DNA from: Lycorma delicatula
Lineage: Eukaryota > Arthropoda > Insecta > Hemiptera > Fulgoridae
Length of the DNA: 64,000 nucleotides
Assembly (NCBI RefSeq): GCF_047948215.1
Contig: NC_134455.1
Location: forward strand, 75,269,189-75,333,188
Reading direction: 5' to 3'
The position numbers and the translations under genes are program-made. The notes below the pieces were generated by a model. That model had not been told where the DNA came from, did no database searches, and saw only the letters and a list, made by a program, of their open reading frames with translations. Below are positions 1-11,882 of this stretch, in pieces (the first letter of the stretch is position 1; each line of letters starts with the position of its first letter).

Positions 1-149
1 ATAATAATATAATATTTATGTTACTCGATTTATTAGAATATCCTGTCATTAAATCAGCGCTGTTTTATTCCTAATTTTGCTGAGTATTCAATTAACGTCT
101 AATACTAATTCGATTTCATCCGTCATCAGTGATCCTTTCTCTCATGTCT

Positions 150-765
150 GAGAGCTGGTAACCCGATTCATATCCGCAGACAATTTCCCACCGTAACTCA
201 CGGTCCTTAATGTGCTTCGAATCAATATGCCTAACGTTTCTCCAATCGCCTCTTCAATTTGGTCCAGCCATATTTTCGGCTGTTTTCCACGTGACCTGCT
301 GGCCTCGATTCTCCCTGTAGCTTTTCAAGTTTTTGGAAGGGCCTGGGGACTATATGCCTGTAGGCCCGGCGGAGGATGCGGTCTCCTCTTGTCTTCCACC
401 TTGATAATCCAGGTCACAACACCGTACATGAGTACTGGGAAGACTAGTATCTGAAGCAGTTTCAGCTTTGTATTCCTCGTGATTGCCCTGTCCTTCCGAA
501 TAGGTGTCAGTTTTGTAAGTTCCTTCTTCGCCAAGATAATTCTGCTTTGAATTTTAGCCGATGAGCTCCCATCTTTATGTGTTGAGGATTCTAAATATAC
601 GAAACGGTCTGTGTACCTTTCCAAACAACACAGCGCATCACTGACTGGAAGTTCTTTGGCTCTGTCTACGATAAATTTGTTTTTCTGGTGTTTAATTTCA
701 GCCCTACTGCCTTCACTTATTATTGTGTTTATTGAACTTACAAAAAAGTTAAAAAAAAAATCCAT
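150..765 (-). pseudogene. LINE reverse transcriptase, C-terminal remnant
   Basis: This is the C-terminal end of a non-LTR retrotransposon reverse transcriptase. The frame open from 765 down to 325 contains FVYLESSTHKDGSS, KIQSRIILAKKELTKL and LVFPVLMYGVVTW, followed by EDKRR. This is the familiar block after the RT palm (a YLGS-like segment, then LVFSVLLYGxETW) in many insect LINEs. After about 325 the frame shifts. Readable coding resumes on the same strand near 200-300 with RGKQPKIWLDQIEEAIG, matching the usual basic tail of these proteins. The catalytic FADD region is absent, so the copy is 5'-truncated, as is common for LINEs. There is at least one frameshift and no intact gene. The plus-strand ORF over 212-454 is a shadow. 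Sure of the LINE class, less so of the clade. Confidence 0.8.
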
Positions 766-769
766 TTAT

Positions 770-1580
770 TTTTTTTATTGGATGACCACTAAGACTAAAA
801 TTAAACTATTGTCGTGTTTTTAACCAAAATATATCGTTTATTATTTTGAGCCATTGAATAGAAAACAAAGATATAGAAATATGGTCCAAATAAATAAAGT
901 TAAGAAATTAGGATAAATTTTATTTTAGTATTTCAATGCTCTAAGATCAGGTAAATTCTTGTAGAGATGTTATAGATTCATTAGAACATTTTGTATCACA
1001 TTTTTATAGGTTGTAGAAAACGCAATTTTTCGTAACTATTTCAACATATAAAATTTAATTTTTTATACATTAGTCGAAGATTTAAATTCTCTTTAAAAAT
1101 TTATAAGAATTAAAATTTATTTTAGTATTTCAGCAGTTTTAGTTCACGTTTCATTCAAAACTGAAGTAAAAGCTCATTAATTAAATTTTTACCCATATCA
1201 TATTATCCAAAAATTTCGTTGAAATTCTGTTTGTATGGAATTTATATAAAGTAAACAAAAATCTATTTTATCGAAAATTTGAGAATGAGTTTATTTTTAC
1301 CAGATATATAGTTTGCACTATATCCTTCATTTGAAATATTTATCTCCTTTGACAACAAACTGACTTTTAGCATTACTCACTCAATTTATAATTTACAAAA
1401 AATAATAATACAGAATAAAATAAAAAAATCAACAATTTTCATGGAAAGGATTTTGAAGTCTCATGTTGAGGTTTCTTCATCTGGAGATCCATCTTCATTG
1501 TGATTATATTTGCAAAAGTTTTAGAAAATTGACTCCAAAAAACTATCTATCTACTCCATCCCCTGGAGATATTGACCCAA
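770..1580. other. AT-rich intergenic stretch, nothing recognised
   Basis: A long AT-rich stretch with short homopolymers and no coding pattern, repeat or RNA gene that I can recognise. Confidence 0.5.
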
Positions 1581-1589
1581 AAAGTTTAA

Positions 1590-1780
1590 CAAAAAATTGC
1601 CTATATACAGATCTGCACATAATTTGTGCCAAATTTCATCAAAATCGGTTTATCCAATCAAACGTTATCAAATTTCAAACACGCCAACACACGGACATAA
1701 TACATACGTACGAACATTATCCACTAATTATTTTTTTTTTTGAGAGTTATTGCAGCATAGTTCTGGAGTTATAATGCCAA
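1590..1780 (+). repeat. Interspersed repeat family B, fragment
   Basis: The stretch with AATTTCATCAAAATCGGTTT followed by a run of cgtacgaacatta and a T-tract matches 9085-9230 in the same orientation. The 103-residue ORF across this region is produced by the repeat and has no protein-like features. Confidence 0.5.
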
Positions 1781-1789
1781 GAAAAAAAA

Positions 1790-2330
1790 GTAACAAGTTC
1801 AACAAAAAATATTTCTTGATTTTTAACAAAGAAACAATAACGTTTAATCACTTCAATAAAAGTGACTTGGAGATAACGTAACACGAAATACAAGTACATC
1901 TGGAACTAGCTCAGTCATTTTAAAGATAACAAGCATTATATACCAAGCTTATTAAAACCTAAAGAGGTGTACGTTGTCAATTTCATTGGTCAAACTATAT
2001 AATATTTATACATACGTTTCAAGTTAAGGAAAAAATTTATGTTCAACTTTACAAGTGATAGTTTTATTTGTTTACTACAGAACTGGCTGTAAAGTGAATA
2101 TCATTAATCTTACTTAAAATGCCACTTGTACCTCAGGTGTAGGAAGTTTGTCACAGCCATAAATAAGACTGGAACATGTAGCATAATGCAGCAGTTAATG
2201 TATGACTTCTGTATAGAAATAATAGATAATGTATTCGTATACTGACTGACTCTATTTTACAGACGGAATAAGCTTTATAATAACTATAAAAAAACTGATA
2301 TTGACACCGCATAACTTCCTTGTACGCCTA
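1790..2330. other. AT-rich intergenic stretch
   Basis: No coding potential, RNA gene or repeat seen, apart from homopolymer runs. Confidence 0.45.
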
Positions 2331-2339
2331 TTCAATTAG

Positions 2340-2655
2340 GACGATTAGAAGATTACTGAAACTAGAGAATATGTACACAAATTAAGATAAAAAAAAATAT
2401 CAAACCAAATAGCGATTAAATGATTGGCAACAAAAAACAAATAAACAAAATGATGATCAAGTCCGACTTAGGGAGAATATTTTCCGGCGATATCAGAGGA
2501 GTACTGAACTAAAAGAGAAGAATGTTTTGCAATTTATTAAAGATCGGGCATGTGTACTTCACAGTATATGTAGTTCTTGTGAAGTTCTATTTTTCAGTCA
2601 CTCTGTAGTTAACTTTAATGTAGATAAAATTAAACAGCAATTCCAGAATAATTAA
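2340..2655 (+). pseudogene. Short conserved coding remnant with CxxC motif (Helitron-like?)
   Basis: A frame open from 2413 to the stop at 2653-2655 reads RLNDWQQKTNKQ, VRLRENIFRRYQRS, VLQFIKDRACVLH, then ICSSCEVLFFSHSVVNF and NVDKIKQQFQNN. A diverged copy at 28036-28340 preserves the same order (RLNDQQQ, LMENIVRQYQ, FLQFIKDRV, CACGTCEV). Conservation of the peptide between two copies indicates an ancestral coding sequence. The CxxC followed by an aromatic-rich segment resembles the N-terminal region of Helitron/PIF1-helicase-type proteins, but that assignment is by eye and weak. In both copies it lies directly 5' of a reversed family A segment, suggesting one composite element. Nucleotide similarity extends upstream to about 2340, where this copy carries stops. 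Confidence 0.45.
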
Positions 2656-2744
2656 ATAAAATTAAACTAGAAAATTAAAAAATAGTACGATTCTAAATAA
2701 TAATTTTCAATTAATATTAAATAATCAGATGTTTCAGCAAATCT

Positions 2745-3137
2745 ATTACGTATACACATATGTAATAATGCCTATTAAATTACAAATACACATTTTTAAA
2801 AGCACATAAAATTTCATATCACTAATAACTTGTGATTTTTTTCATATTTTTCTTTTTATTGTTATTACTGAATAATTTATAACTTATTGTAATTTTTTTT
2901 TCAATCACGTTAATAATTATTAATAAATTAATATATTTAAATTAATAATACAAAAATTAAAAAAAAGGAGATGAAGTCTTATTCGAACTGATGTGTCTTC
3001 TCTTGTAAGATCCAAATATTTCATTAATTAAAATTTTATTTGGCCATAACTCTTGAACCAGTGAAAATAAAGATCACTTACGATATGTCGTTGAAGAGCT
3101 CTCAATGAGAGTTTATTATTTCAGTTAAGAACTCCTC
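2745..3137 (-). repeat. Family A repeat, truncated copy
   Basis: Reverse-strand copy of the ~650-700 bp family A. It starts near ATAATGCCTATTAAATTAC and includes the A/T-rich stretch, the reversed tRNA-like B-box segment (here mutated, near 2978) and GGCCATAACTCTTGAACCAG. It breaks off near 3137, before the usual other end, and continues into family B-like sequence. Confidence 0.75.
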
Positions 3138-3240
3138 TTTTATCTTTTTTGGGGTTCCTCGGTCATGCAATAGAGAAATGTAAAAAAAGAATCCATACCC
3201 CATTTTTTGACTGATTACCAGTCAAAAAGAGTACCTAAAT
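3138..3240 (+). repeat. Family B repeat, fragment
   Basis: A block with GGTTCCTCGGTCATG and CCATTTTTTGACTGAT corresponds to 9220-9290 in the same orientation. It directly follows the broken end of the family A copy, marking an old insertion or recombination junction. Confidence 0.55.
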
Positions 3241-3339
3241 TAAAAGTACCTGTAACTGAAAAATCGTAAATCAAGTAGCGTCAAAGTTAGGGGAAAGTTT
3301 TCGGTTTTGCCGGGAAACCTATGCAACTATGAATACCGA

Positions 3340-4475
3340 GGGGTTTGCCCCTGGCAGATAATTAGGAGAAAAAATATTAATAAGCAGACAGTTATATCAA
3401 TATAAAATAATAATTTTTATTTTAAACAAATATTGACGGGTTAGTTTATACTAGGTTTATTAACTTCTCTTCTGAAAAAAGTGTATAAGCCTTCTAACAG
3501 ATGTTGAAAAATATTTTTTACTCTTGAGTTACAGGATCCATGATGTTGTTACTTCAACACTCTTTTAACCGATTTTAACCACGATTAATTGTTATCAATA
3601 ACCTTCACTCAGAAATCGTCGTAGAAAATTTAATAAAAATCAGTTAATTCATTTTGAAGATATCAAGTAAAAAAACAAAAATAAACAAATAAATAAGTCT
3701 ATTTTTCCCCACCCCTGAATGAAATTGCTCAATCACATAACTAAAGGGATATTTATAGCTATATCTTTATTTGAATCATCTAATTAACACAAGAATATAT
3801 CTTTGAGTTTAGAAAGACAAAATAGATAAAAGTGTCTTCTTTTTTTTTGGCTCCGCATCTCCGTATCTCTCTAACCCTTTCACAAATTGTAACCAAAATT
3901 AAATGACATTAAATGACATAGAGAAATCATCGTATCTAACTTCATCCAAATCGGTCCATCCAGTTTGTAGATATCAAGCAAAAAAATTGTACAAACATCT
4001 TTCTGGAATTTTAAACGCTAAAATTGTATATTTTTGGTTAGAAAGGTAGCCATGAAACGTTTAAATCTGCGAAAACACCATCTAACAATTTTATTCGAAT
4101 AAGTATGGATTCTCTTAAATAATGTTTATCTAATCAGTATAATTATACAGACGGGAATTTAAAATAGCATGGAAATGTTTAAATATGATACTTTTTTCAG
4201 TTTATTAAAAACCTATTTCAGTAATAAATTGAATTTATATAACGTTAAATAAAGCTAACTAAAGAATAAACAGACCACCCGTAATATTTTAGCGTTATCA
4301 TTAAGCACAAAATTCATAAACAAAAGTATAGTACTATTAGTTTTTACTTTTTTTATTAGCAGCCGTTATATATTTGCCGCATTCCTTAAAGCTTTTATTT
4401 TTATTTTTCTTGTTGAAGTTAATCTAAAATTAAACTGCCCGATATTAATGCAGATAGTATAGAGATATACTTTTG
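3340..4475. other. AT-rich stretch with diverged direct repeat
   Basis: Two diverged copies of a segment ending GATATCAAG(T/C)AAAAAAA lie at about 3610-3680 and 3920-3990, about 310 bp apart. Otherwise nothing is recognised. Confidence 0.35.
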
Positions 4476-4480
4476 CATCA

Positions 4481-4546
4481 ACACACACATACATGCACAC
4501 ACACACACACACAAAAACACGCATGCACGCGCGCGCGCGCGCGCGC
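4481..4546. repeat. (AC)n-(GC)n alternating purine-pyrimidine tract
   Basis: An interrupted (AC)n run passes through GCATGCAC into an unbroken GC dinucleotide run ending at 4546. This is unusually GC-rich for this window. Minus-strand ORFs crossing it (ARARARAC) are artefacts of the repeat. Confidence 0.95.
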
Positions 4547-4549
4547 TTT

Positions 4550-5440
4550 TAGTAAAAAGTATAAATTTATTAATTATAGAACAAAATATAATTTCAATTT
4601 CTACGGGGTAATGATGCTTATATGGAATTAAATGATTCGGCTTATAAAGAAGACAATTAAAAACTATTCCACTCATCATTTTCCCAGGAATATATATTTT
4701 ACCGTTTTCATTTATTTTTTTTACATTTTTTTAGGGTGATTATCAATTTTCATTCAGTCGTTCAAAATATGACTCTGTCAGACATATTTCTACTGAAAGA
4801 AAGAAAAAGTAATTAAAAAAATCAATTTCGGCACGCCAGAAGACGGAGGCAGATTTCACCGGTGCTAAGTAGAGTAAAAAAAAGATTTCCACCTTAAAGT
4901 TAAGAAAAAATTCCAATTTACTCAATACGACGATGGTTGCATGTGAATAAAAGTTTTACATGTTTAGCGTACGACAAGCCCCATCTTCTAACAATTTCAG
5001 CAATATTTTGGTCATCCCTTGCCGTAAGAGTTAGGCATATCAAAAATTATTTCAGATAAAAGTTTTAAGTAATATTTAGAAGACTAACGAGTACTTTAAA
5101 TCGATTCGATATTGTGCCTATCAAGGGAGGTATGATTTTTTTGTCTTCGAGACTCCATTTTTCCACCCCCTGGACCAATTGTTGGTAATATCAAACAATT
5201 TTACTTAGATAAATTTATGCCCTTATCCAAAGAATAGTAGAAACTTTAAACGAAATTGACGTTTTACTTAATAAGAAAGTTATAGCGATATTTTATTTTT
5301 TCGAAAAAAATAATCCCATTTCCATTACCATAGTCCAATTTTGCCTATTAACGAAGTCGACCGAGATTTTGGGTCGTTATATTTTATATTCAATTTGAAA
5401 GTGATTGGCGCAAAATTACGGAAGTTATCGTGTCCACAAG
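4550..5440. other. AT-rich intergenic stretch
   Basis: No credible coding, RNA or repeat signal. The short minus-strand ORFs here show only low-complexity F/Y/K-rich sequence. Confidence 0.4.
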
Positions 5441-5445
5441 AAAGT

Positions 5446-5497
<52 letters not shown>
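5446..5497. repeat. (AT)n microsatellite
   Basis: Almost perfect AT dinucleotide run of about 50 bp. It creates the IYIYIY stretch of a spurious minus-strand ORF. Confidence 0.95.
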
Positions 5498-5500
<3 letters not shown>

Positions 5501-5829
5501 AACTTTTGAACTGACGGTGGTTTTGGGGTCTGGAGGATGTGAAACGCGAAGATATGTCGAAATTTGCCGGAAATCGAATCATGGTACCATTACAATAGGT
5601 AGTTTTCTTATGAAAACTAGCCAACTATCCAACGTATTATTTATCTTAATAGAAAAGATAATACAATTTTACATATTTAATACTTGCTTTTACTTATTTT
5701 CTTATTTTTAATATTATTTTGGCTAAGATGAGAATTAAAAAAAAGTTATTCTTTTAAGTTTATTAATTATTAATTAATATTTATGTATAGTTAATGTTTC
5801 TATCCAAAACAAATCGGTTAGTTACAATA

Positions 5830-6020
5830 AAATAAGAACCCGAAAATTGGAATGGACGACCACATAGTGTTTGTTTTTTTTTCACGCGGCACAGTTATAA
5901 GCCGCGCCTACCGAAGTGGTCTTCAATTAGCATGCGGCGTTCACATCAAGGAGTGCCTGTTCTGTGTTCAGCCCAACATAACTGTTGTACCGGCTCCTTA
6001 GGTTAGTTCGATTAAATGTT
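5830..6020. other. Moderately GC-rich island of unknown nature
   Basis: A stretch of nearly normal base composition within AT-rich DNA, including a small hairpin (CGCGGC at 5885-5890 with GCCGCG at 5901-5906). It has no long reading frame and no similarity that I recognise. It could be an untranslated exon, a regulatory segment or part of an unrecognised repeat. Confidence 0.25.
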
Positions 6021-6059
6021 TAATATTAGTGGTGCCCTATATACACATGTTTTTTTTTT

Positions 6060-7140
6060 TTTCAGCTTCTATCATTACTTACTATAATATTTTTATTACG
6101 GATATTGGTCACAGCTATATGCACACACGTAATAGGAGCATGATCTTTTTTTAAATAAAAAATATTATGAGGTACAATACCGAGAAAATTTTATCATACT
6201 TAACTTTGAATAGCGAACAACTTTACGATAACAGAATTGTTTTTATGTTTCCCCAAAATTACATTAATTTATATGAGTTTAGCTTCTTTCATTACTAGAA
6301 ACTCTCGATAAGGAAGCGGAAAAAACAAATTTGATTTTTTGAAATTTTTTGAATCGATAGATTTAATCATATTTTCTTCCATTTGAAAATAGCTAACTAA
6401 AATATTTTTGCATCATATAAGTTTTCACATCATATAATGACCATTATACAGACTGAGAATTCCACACAGCTTTATTAATTTATTAGGTCTTAGCAGCATT
6501 CCTTATTAACTAATCGAGTATAAAGGATTTATCTTTTGATTAAAATATATAAATAGATTTTTTAATTTAATTTATTTTTTTATTTAAAAAAATTATATTT
6601 CTACAGCATTTGAGTTATAAAGTTAACTTCTTTTATATTCTATTATGTAAAACGATCACACCGGATGTATGTGACATTGTTTTTACGTTTTTACGCAATT
6701 GTTGCGTAACTTTCTCATCATTATACATTATATTAATTAATCTTAAAATCAAATATACCCCACTAGTTACACTAACTATTTACTTACTATTCATTGACGA
6801 TACATATTTTAATTAAAAAATAATAATAACATACAAAGTAATAATGAATAAGACCTCACAAAGTAATCAAGAAGATTTTTGATAAATGTAATACAGATAA
6901 ATCGAACTTCAGATAATTCAAAAAAAATTTAAATTATAGTTTATATCAGAATTGCAGCTATAAATACAGACATAAAGAACAGATACATATTCAGAAAGAA
7001 GATACCAGACCATTAAACGATCCAGAACTGAAACGGAGAAATGGTCAGAACTGAATAAGAAATGGTCAGAAGGGAAAAAGAAACACAGCTTAAAAAAAGA
7101 AATTTGGAAGAGTAGGGACCGACCAGAAATTTAATAATAA
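6060..7140. other. AT-rich intergenic stretch
   Basis: Poly-T and poly-A tracts with no coding or RNA gene signal. The 68-residue plus-strand ORF at 6610-6816 shows no recognisable domain. Confidence 0.4.
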
Positions 7141-7146
7141 AAATAG

Positions 7147-8345
7147 CTGACAACACAGTTAAAGGACTTTTCAGTCACACGGCTTTTTTCTGATGCACAG
7201 CTTACTCACACAACTAATTAAGAATATTTATCATTTTATTTAACTATAATATGTATTGTTTATTTAATTCAATGATTCTAACTAAAGCGCGTGCGCATAT
7301 CGTATTTTATTCGCGCGGGTGTGGCGGTACTAGCGGCGACGGTTGGCACTATCTTTTTTCCCCTCTGGTTAGGAGAATAATCCCATTTACGGACAAAGTG
7401 TCGGGCTCGCTAACAGGTTCCGCAGATTTTATGGCGTATGTAGCCTGCGCCCTACCGACTAAACCTCCACTCACCAGCCACCCCTTCCCGAGGCCGGAAA
7501 CCGCATTTAAGCATTAATCAGCCCCAGGAGGTGCCTTTCAGCTCACTGTGTTCAGAGTCCCCGTGCATATCACTGTTGCCCATCCATTCAAGCACGAACG
7601 AAAGCCAGGTCTGCAGAGGGCTGTCTGTCCTCGGTCGGCGCTACCTAAACTAATGTAATTTTACAACTTACATAGAACAAATTTCGCTTGTACGGTAAGC
7701 ATACTGGTGTAATCGCGAGGCTTAACGTACCAAGTACCGTGTCAACCGGGTGATCGAGTTCGCGACCCAGTCAGACCGAGTTACTTTTTTACACTTTAAT
7801 ATTATCATTTACTTATTTTTACCGCTCACCTGTGACATCAAGACAGAGCCGACGACTACTGCAGCTGTACGTCAGTGCTACACTAGCGCTCCTTGTGATG
7901 AGAGGGGGTACTTTGACGCAGTATAACCACTTAGCCGCTAGTTTGTTAAGAGCATTTTTTGGTGCTGGTTGTGCGATTTTGCAAAAAACTTTTTGGAAAT
8001 GTTATTATTTCTTAATTATTAACATATGTGAAAAATAAGACCTTGATTAGATGAAATCACGATTTAATTTGAAAATTAAATGGCATCAATTCCCCATACA
8101 TAGAAGTAATCTGATCAAGTTTGGTAAAATCGGTCAAGTAGTTCTGGAGATATAAAGTGATTTAGGATGCGACACCAAACATACACGTACATATGAACAT
8201 CCGGAATATTTTCATTTAGTTTTTGGGTTCCTTAGGTTTCAAAACCTAAAGATCTGGTGAAAACCGCATATGCTCAAATTGGACCGATTACAAAACTTTC
8301 CCTTCTAAAGGTACACCTCTGCTATAGTGCTAGACGGGAAAGTAA
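7147..8345 (+). repeat. Family E interspersed repeat, long copy
   Basis: Begins CTGACAACACAGTT and ends near GACGGGAAAGTAAA. It is homologous to 11001-11882 (same strand) and, in reverse, to 58800-59260. Shared blocks include GTGGCGGTACTAGC, TTACATAGAACAAATTTC, CGCGAGGCTTAACG and AGTTCTGGAGATATAA. Relative to the 11-kb copy it has about 300 extra GC-rich bases (about 7346-7640), bounded by the near-identical GGCACTA and GGCGCTA. The last ~50 bp can fold (ACTTTCCC with GGGAAAGT). The 88-residue ORF at 7251-7517 and the 68-residue ORF at 7832-8038 are incidental. No transposase is visible. Confidence 0.75.
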
Positions 8346-8399
8346 AAATATATATAAAATAGTTTTAAAAAAGTGACAAAAAAGTTGGCAATATTTTTC

Positions 8400-9335
8400 T
8401 GGCATTGGTTATTATTTCTTATATAGTAGAAAACTAATGATACATGAAAAAATTTACCTAAGATTACTTTTTTTGGGTGGGGGTAATTTATGATGAAATT
8501 CTAATGTAAAATTATAATTATATATTAAAAAAACCCAAAAAATTAAAAAAAATAAAATTAGATTTTTTAACATTTTTTCTGCTCCCAATCAACAAAATCA
8601 CCTTCCAAGAATTTTTTTTTGATCACCGTTTATTATGTTAAATAAGAAACTTAAAAAAATTTTGTTTTTTGGGGTGGGTGTGAATTATGATGAAATTTTA
8701 ATGTAATATTATTGAACTTTAAATATGATTATTAAAAGTTTAAATAAATCAAAAAAAGCTTTAAAAGATTGAAAATCAATCGATATTTTTAAACTTTGAT
8801 TGGCTCCTTTAAGTCCAATATTGCCCCAAAATATTTTTTGAGGTGGACTTGCCCTTCTACTATGCCTAGGAAATATAAAAAAACATTCGGTTAAAAAATA
8901 TGCAATAAACAAAAATGTAGCTTTTTCGATTTTTGGGGAACGGGAGAATTTTGGCGCAAATGTTTTTTAAAATGGTAAGATAAACATGCTGATATATACT
9001 GAGTTCAATATAAAGTGGGGCTATGTTTTCAAAATTTTGAAAAAATATACCCCAAAATTTTACTGACAAATTGTCCCACACACAAGAGTTTGTACAAAAT
9101 TTCATCAAAATCGGTTTATCCAGTCAAAAATTATTAAGCTTTAAAAACTCCACACGCATCCTTACGTAAATACTTATGTACGTACGTTCGTACGAACATT
9201 AATCTCCCCATTTTTTTTTTGGGACCCTCGATCATGAAACGTCAAGAAATGAAAAATATCCATACTCCATTTTTTGACTGATGACCGTACTTTCCTTGTT
9301 GTGGCATAATTCTAGAGCTACGATACTAGTAAAGT
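8400..9335 (+). repeat. Family B repeat with internal direct repeats
   Basis: Two copies of a block TTATGATGAAATTxTAATGTAA lie at about 8490 and 8685, about 197 bp apart. The 3' part (9085-9335) carries the TTTCATCAAAATCGGTTTAT, CGTACGAACATTAATC and CATTTTTTGACTGATGAC blocks also found at 1590-1780 and 3138-3240. No protein coding is seen. The minus-strand ORFs at 8709-9108 lack domains. Confidence 0.5.
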
Positions 9336-9837
9336 AAAAATAATAATTTTGAAGTTACGTTTTGTAGAAATTATTTCATGTATTTTGTTCTTCCCCACAG
9401 ATTGGAATAAGGATACACTGTTTATATAGGTCTCAGAATTCTCATTATCGACCTAAATAACCTAACAGGTCTAGACCTGTCGTTAACAGAACCAAAGGAT
9501 CAAGGATAAGTAAAAGGAGTACATGATACGATAAGAGGCACTGCAGAATAAAAAAACAATGAAGGAAACGCCCAATTTTCTACAGAAAACGAACTCTTAT
9601 CCGTATTACAATCTCGTTGGATATCAGCGAATTTTTACCCAAACAGGAACATTAAATTATTCATCAAATTACAGATGACCAGCTTAAGTATATCCTGCAT
9701 CAAATATAAAAAAAAATCCATCTAAAAAGAGATACAATAATTAAGGGAACACTTCTCCTACCTAATCTAATGTATTGTGTAGATGTATGCGAAAAATTTA
9801 CAAATTTCTTAGCCATTCGTTTCTCAAGAAATATTTT

Positions 9838-9996
9838 TTTTTTAGATGACGGGCATCAACTGCTTTGGCCATTTTGCCCTACGAGAATGGACATTTGTAG
9901 CGTATGAGAAATGCCATGCCTGACCGGGATTCGAATCCAGGATCTCCGGATGAAAGGTTGAGACGCTACCATTTTAACACGGAGATCGGCAGAAAT
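9838..9996 (-). repeat. tRNA-derived SINE, reverse strand
   Basis: Read on the minus strand it carries an A-box-like GGTAGCGTCTCAAC, a B-box-like GGATTCGAATCCC complement and GTCAGGCATGGC, followed by a CGCTACAAAT-like segment and a poly(A) tail. Same layout as the SINEs at 47481 and 63298. It is diverged and not a functional tRNA. Confidence 0.8.
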
Positions 9997-9999
9997 ATT

Positions 10000-10990
10000 T
10001 TTTATACTTTGTTGAGCCCATTAATATTTATATTGTTGCTGTTGTCTATATAAATGAGATGTATACATTTTTCAACAGTTTATAAGCGATGTATTGACAT
10101 TTTTTATTGGTTTTATTGTGCGGTACTTAAATTTTGGACGAAATATTAGTAGATGTATGGTTCATTAGTATAATAACTGATAATTCTACACACCATTAAC
10201 TCAAGTTCAGGAAGTTGTAATAAATAGTTTCCTGTGACAGGATATAAATTTAGCGGTAAGAAGTGAAACTGTTCGGAATAACAATGGTGTAATAATACAA
10301 GCACAGTTTCCACACTCCGGAAATAGTGTTCTACTTTCAAAGATTTTTAAAAATTAAAACGTTTAATTGTAATATTTATTGTCCATCTTTCTAATCTTCA
10401 CATCTTACATTTAGGTAATACAAAACAGTGAAGATAATATAATTTGCTCGTAACCTTTATTAGTTTTTTTAATGAGTTCGGATATTGTATATATACACAC
10501 TTTAAATTATATAATGACAAAATAGCTTTTAACAATATTCTTGCAGTAATAGAATTGGAAACAAAAATTAGAACAAAAATTATACAGTTAGATCAAATCT
10601 TGTAATTTAAAAATTTTTCAAAATTGTTGCTAGCATATTTATTACAAAAGCATCTAAATAATTTTCTTTTTCTATTAAAATTCTTGGTAGAGCTACAATA
10701 GAAAAAAATCGCTTTACACAAGTTATTGTAATTACACAACAATATTTAACTGAATAACGGCACTATAAGATTCCTGTGAATTTAAGTGAATGGTATTTTT
10801 TCCCACTGAACACTATTAGTCTACTAATAGTGCAAATATTTGCGTAAATTATTGTCATTATTTTTAAAATGTTTTTCTTAGTAATCTACTTTCAACAGTA
10901 ATTAATTATTTTTTTTGTAATTTTTCACTCAACATAACAACTACTTCAATTATTTAGCATATCCGATTAAAAGAAAAAATATTAAATAAC
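10000..10990. other. AT-rich intergenic stretch
   Basis: Contains a perfect 10-bp hairpin (CACTATTAGT at 10811-10820, ACTAATAGTG at 10823-10832) but no recognised gene. The 64-residue minus-strand ORF at 10146-10340 has no known motif. Confidence 0.4.
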
Positions 10991-11000
10991 TAGAAAAAAG

Positions 11001-11882
11001 CTGACAACAGAATTGTAGGATTTTCCCATCACTCGGATTTTTTCTCATGCATGGCTTACACACACAACTAATTTAAAATCTTTATCATTTTATTTAAGTA
11101 TAACATTTTTCTTTAATTAATTTAATGATTCTAACTAAAGCACGCATGCATACCGTATTTTATTCGCGCGGTTGTGGCGGTACTAGCAGCGACAGTCGGC
11201 ACTAATTAAAATAATGTAATTTCACAACTTACATAGAACAAATTTCTCTTGTACAGTCGGTAGACTGATGTAGCCGCGAGGCTTAACGCACTAGGTACCG
11301 AGTCAATCAGGCGATCGAGTTCAAGACTGCCAAACCGGTTACTTTATTATACTTTAAATATTATCAATTTATTTAATCCTGCCGCTCACCTATGATGTCA
11401 CAACATAGCAGACGACTACAACAGCATTTTTTTTGGGGTGGGGGTGCGATTTTGCAAAAATTAGTTTCTGCAAATATTTTTTTTTATTTGTTAACAAATG
11501 TGCCTAAGAAAAATATAACCATAATTAGGTGAATTCTCGAGATACTGAGGGTGACCTTGCTCTACAGCCTCACCACTGTGACATTTCAAGTTGAAAATTT
11601 AATGGCATCGATGATCAATATAATTATAGAAGTAATCTGACCAAGTTTGGTCAAAATCGGTCCAGTAGTTCTGGAGATATAAAGTGATTTAGAGGACGAC
11701 ACCGAACACACACACGAACATACAAATATTAATATCCGTAAATTTTCATCCGTTTTTTGGGGTTTTTGGGGTTTCTTAGGTTGATTTGAAAAAAACGCAT
11801 ATTCCCAAATTAGGCTAATTACAATACCTTCCTTTCTAGAGCTATAGCTCTGCTGTGGCGCTATCTAGATGGGAAAGTAAAC
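11001..11882 (+). repeat. Family E interspersed repeat, shorter copy
   Basis: Same start (CTGACAACA) and end (TGGGAAAGTAA) as the 7.1-kb copy, but lacking its ~300-bp internal GC-rich block. Near the end TTTCTAGA and TCTAGATGGGAAA can pair across about 25 bases, a compensating version of the hairpin in the other copies. No coding frame. Confidence 0.75.

Noticed and set aside
1463..1774. 103-residue plus-strand ORF
   Set aside because: It overlaps interspersed family B sequence found elsewhere without an open frame.
4419..4679. 86-residue minus-strand ORF with ARARARAC and CVCVCAC runs
   Set aside because: The residues are the direct translation of the AC/GC dinucleotide repeat; no domain remains outside it.
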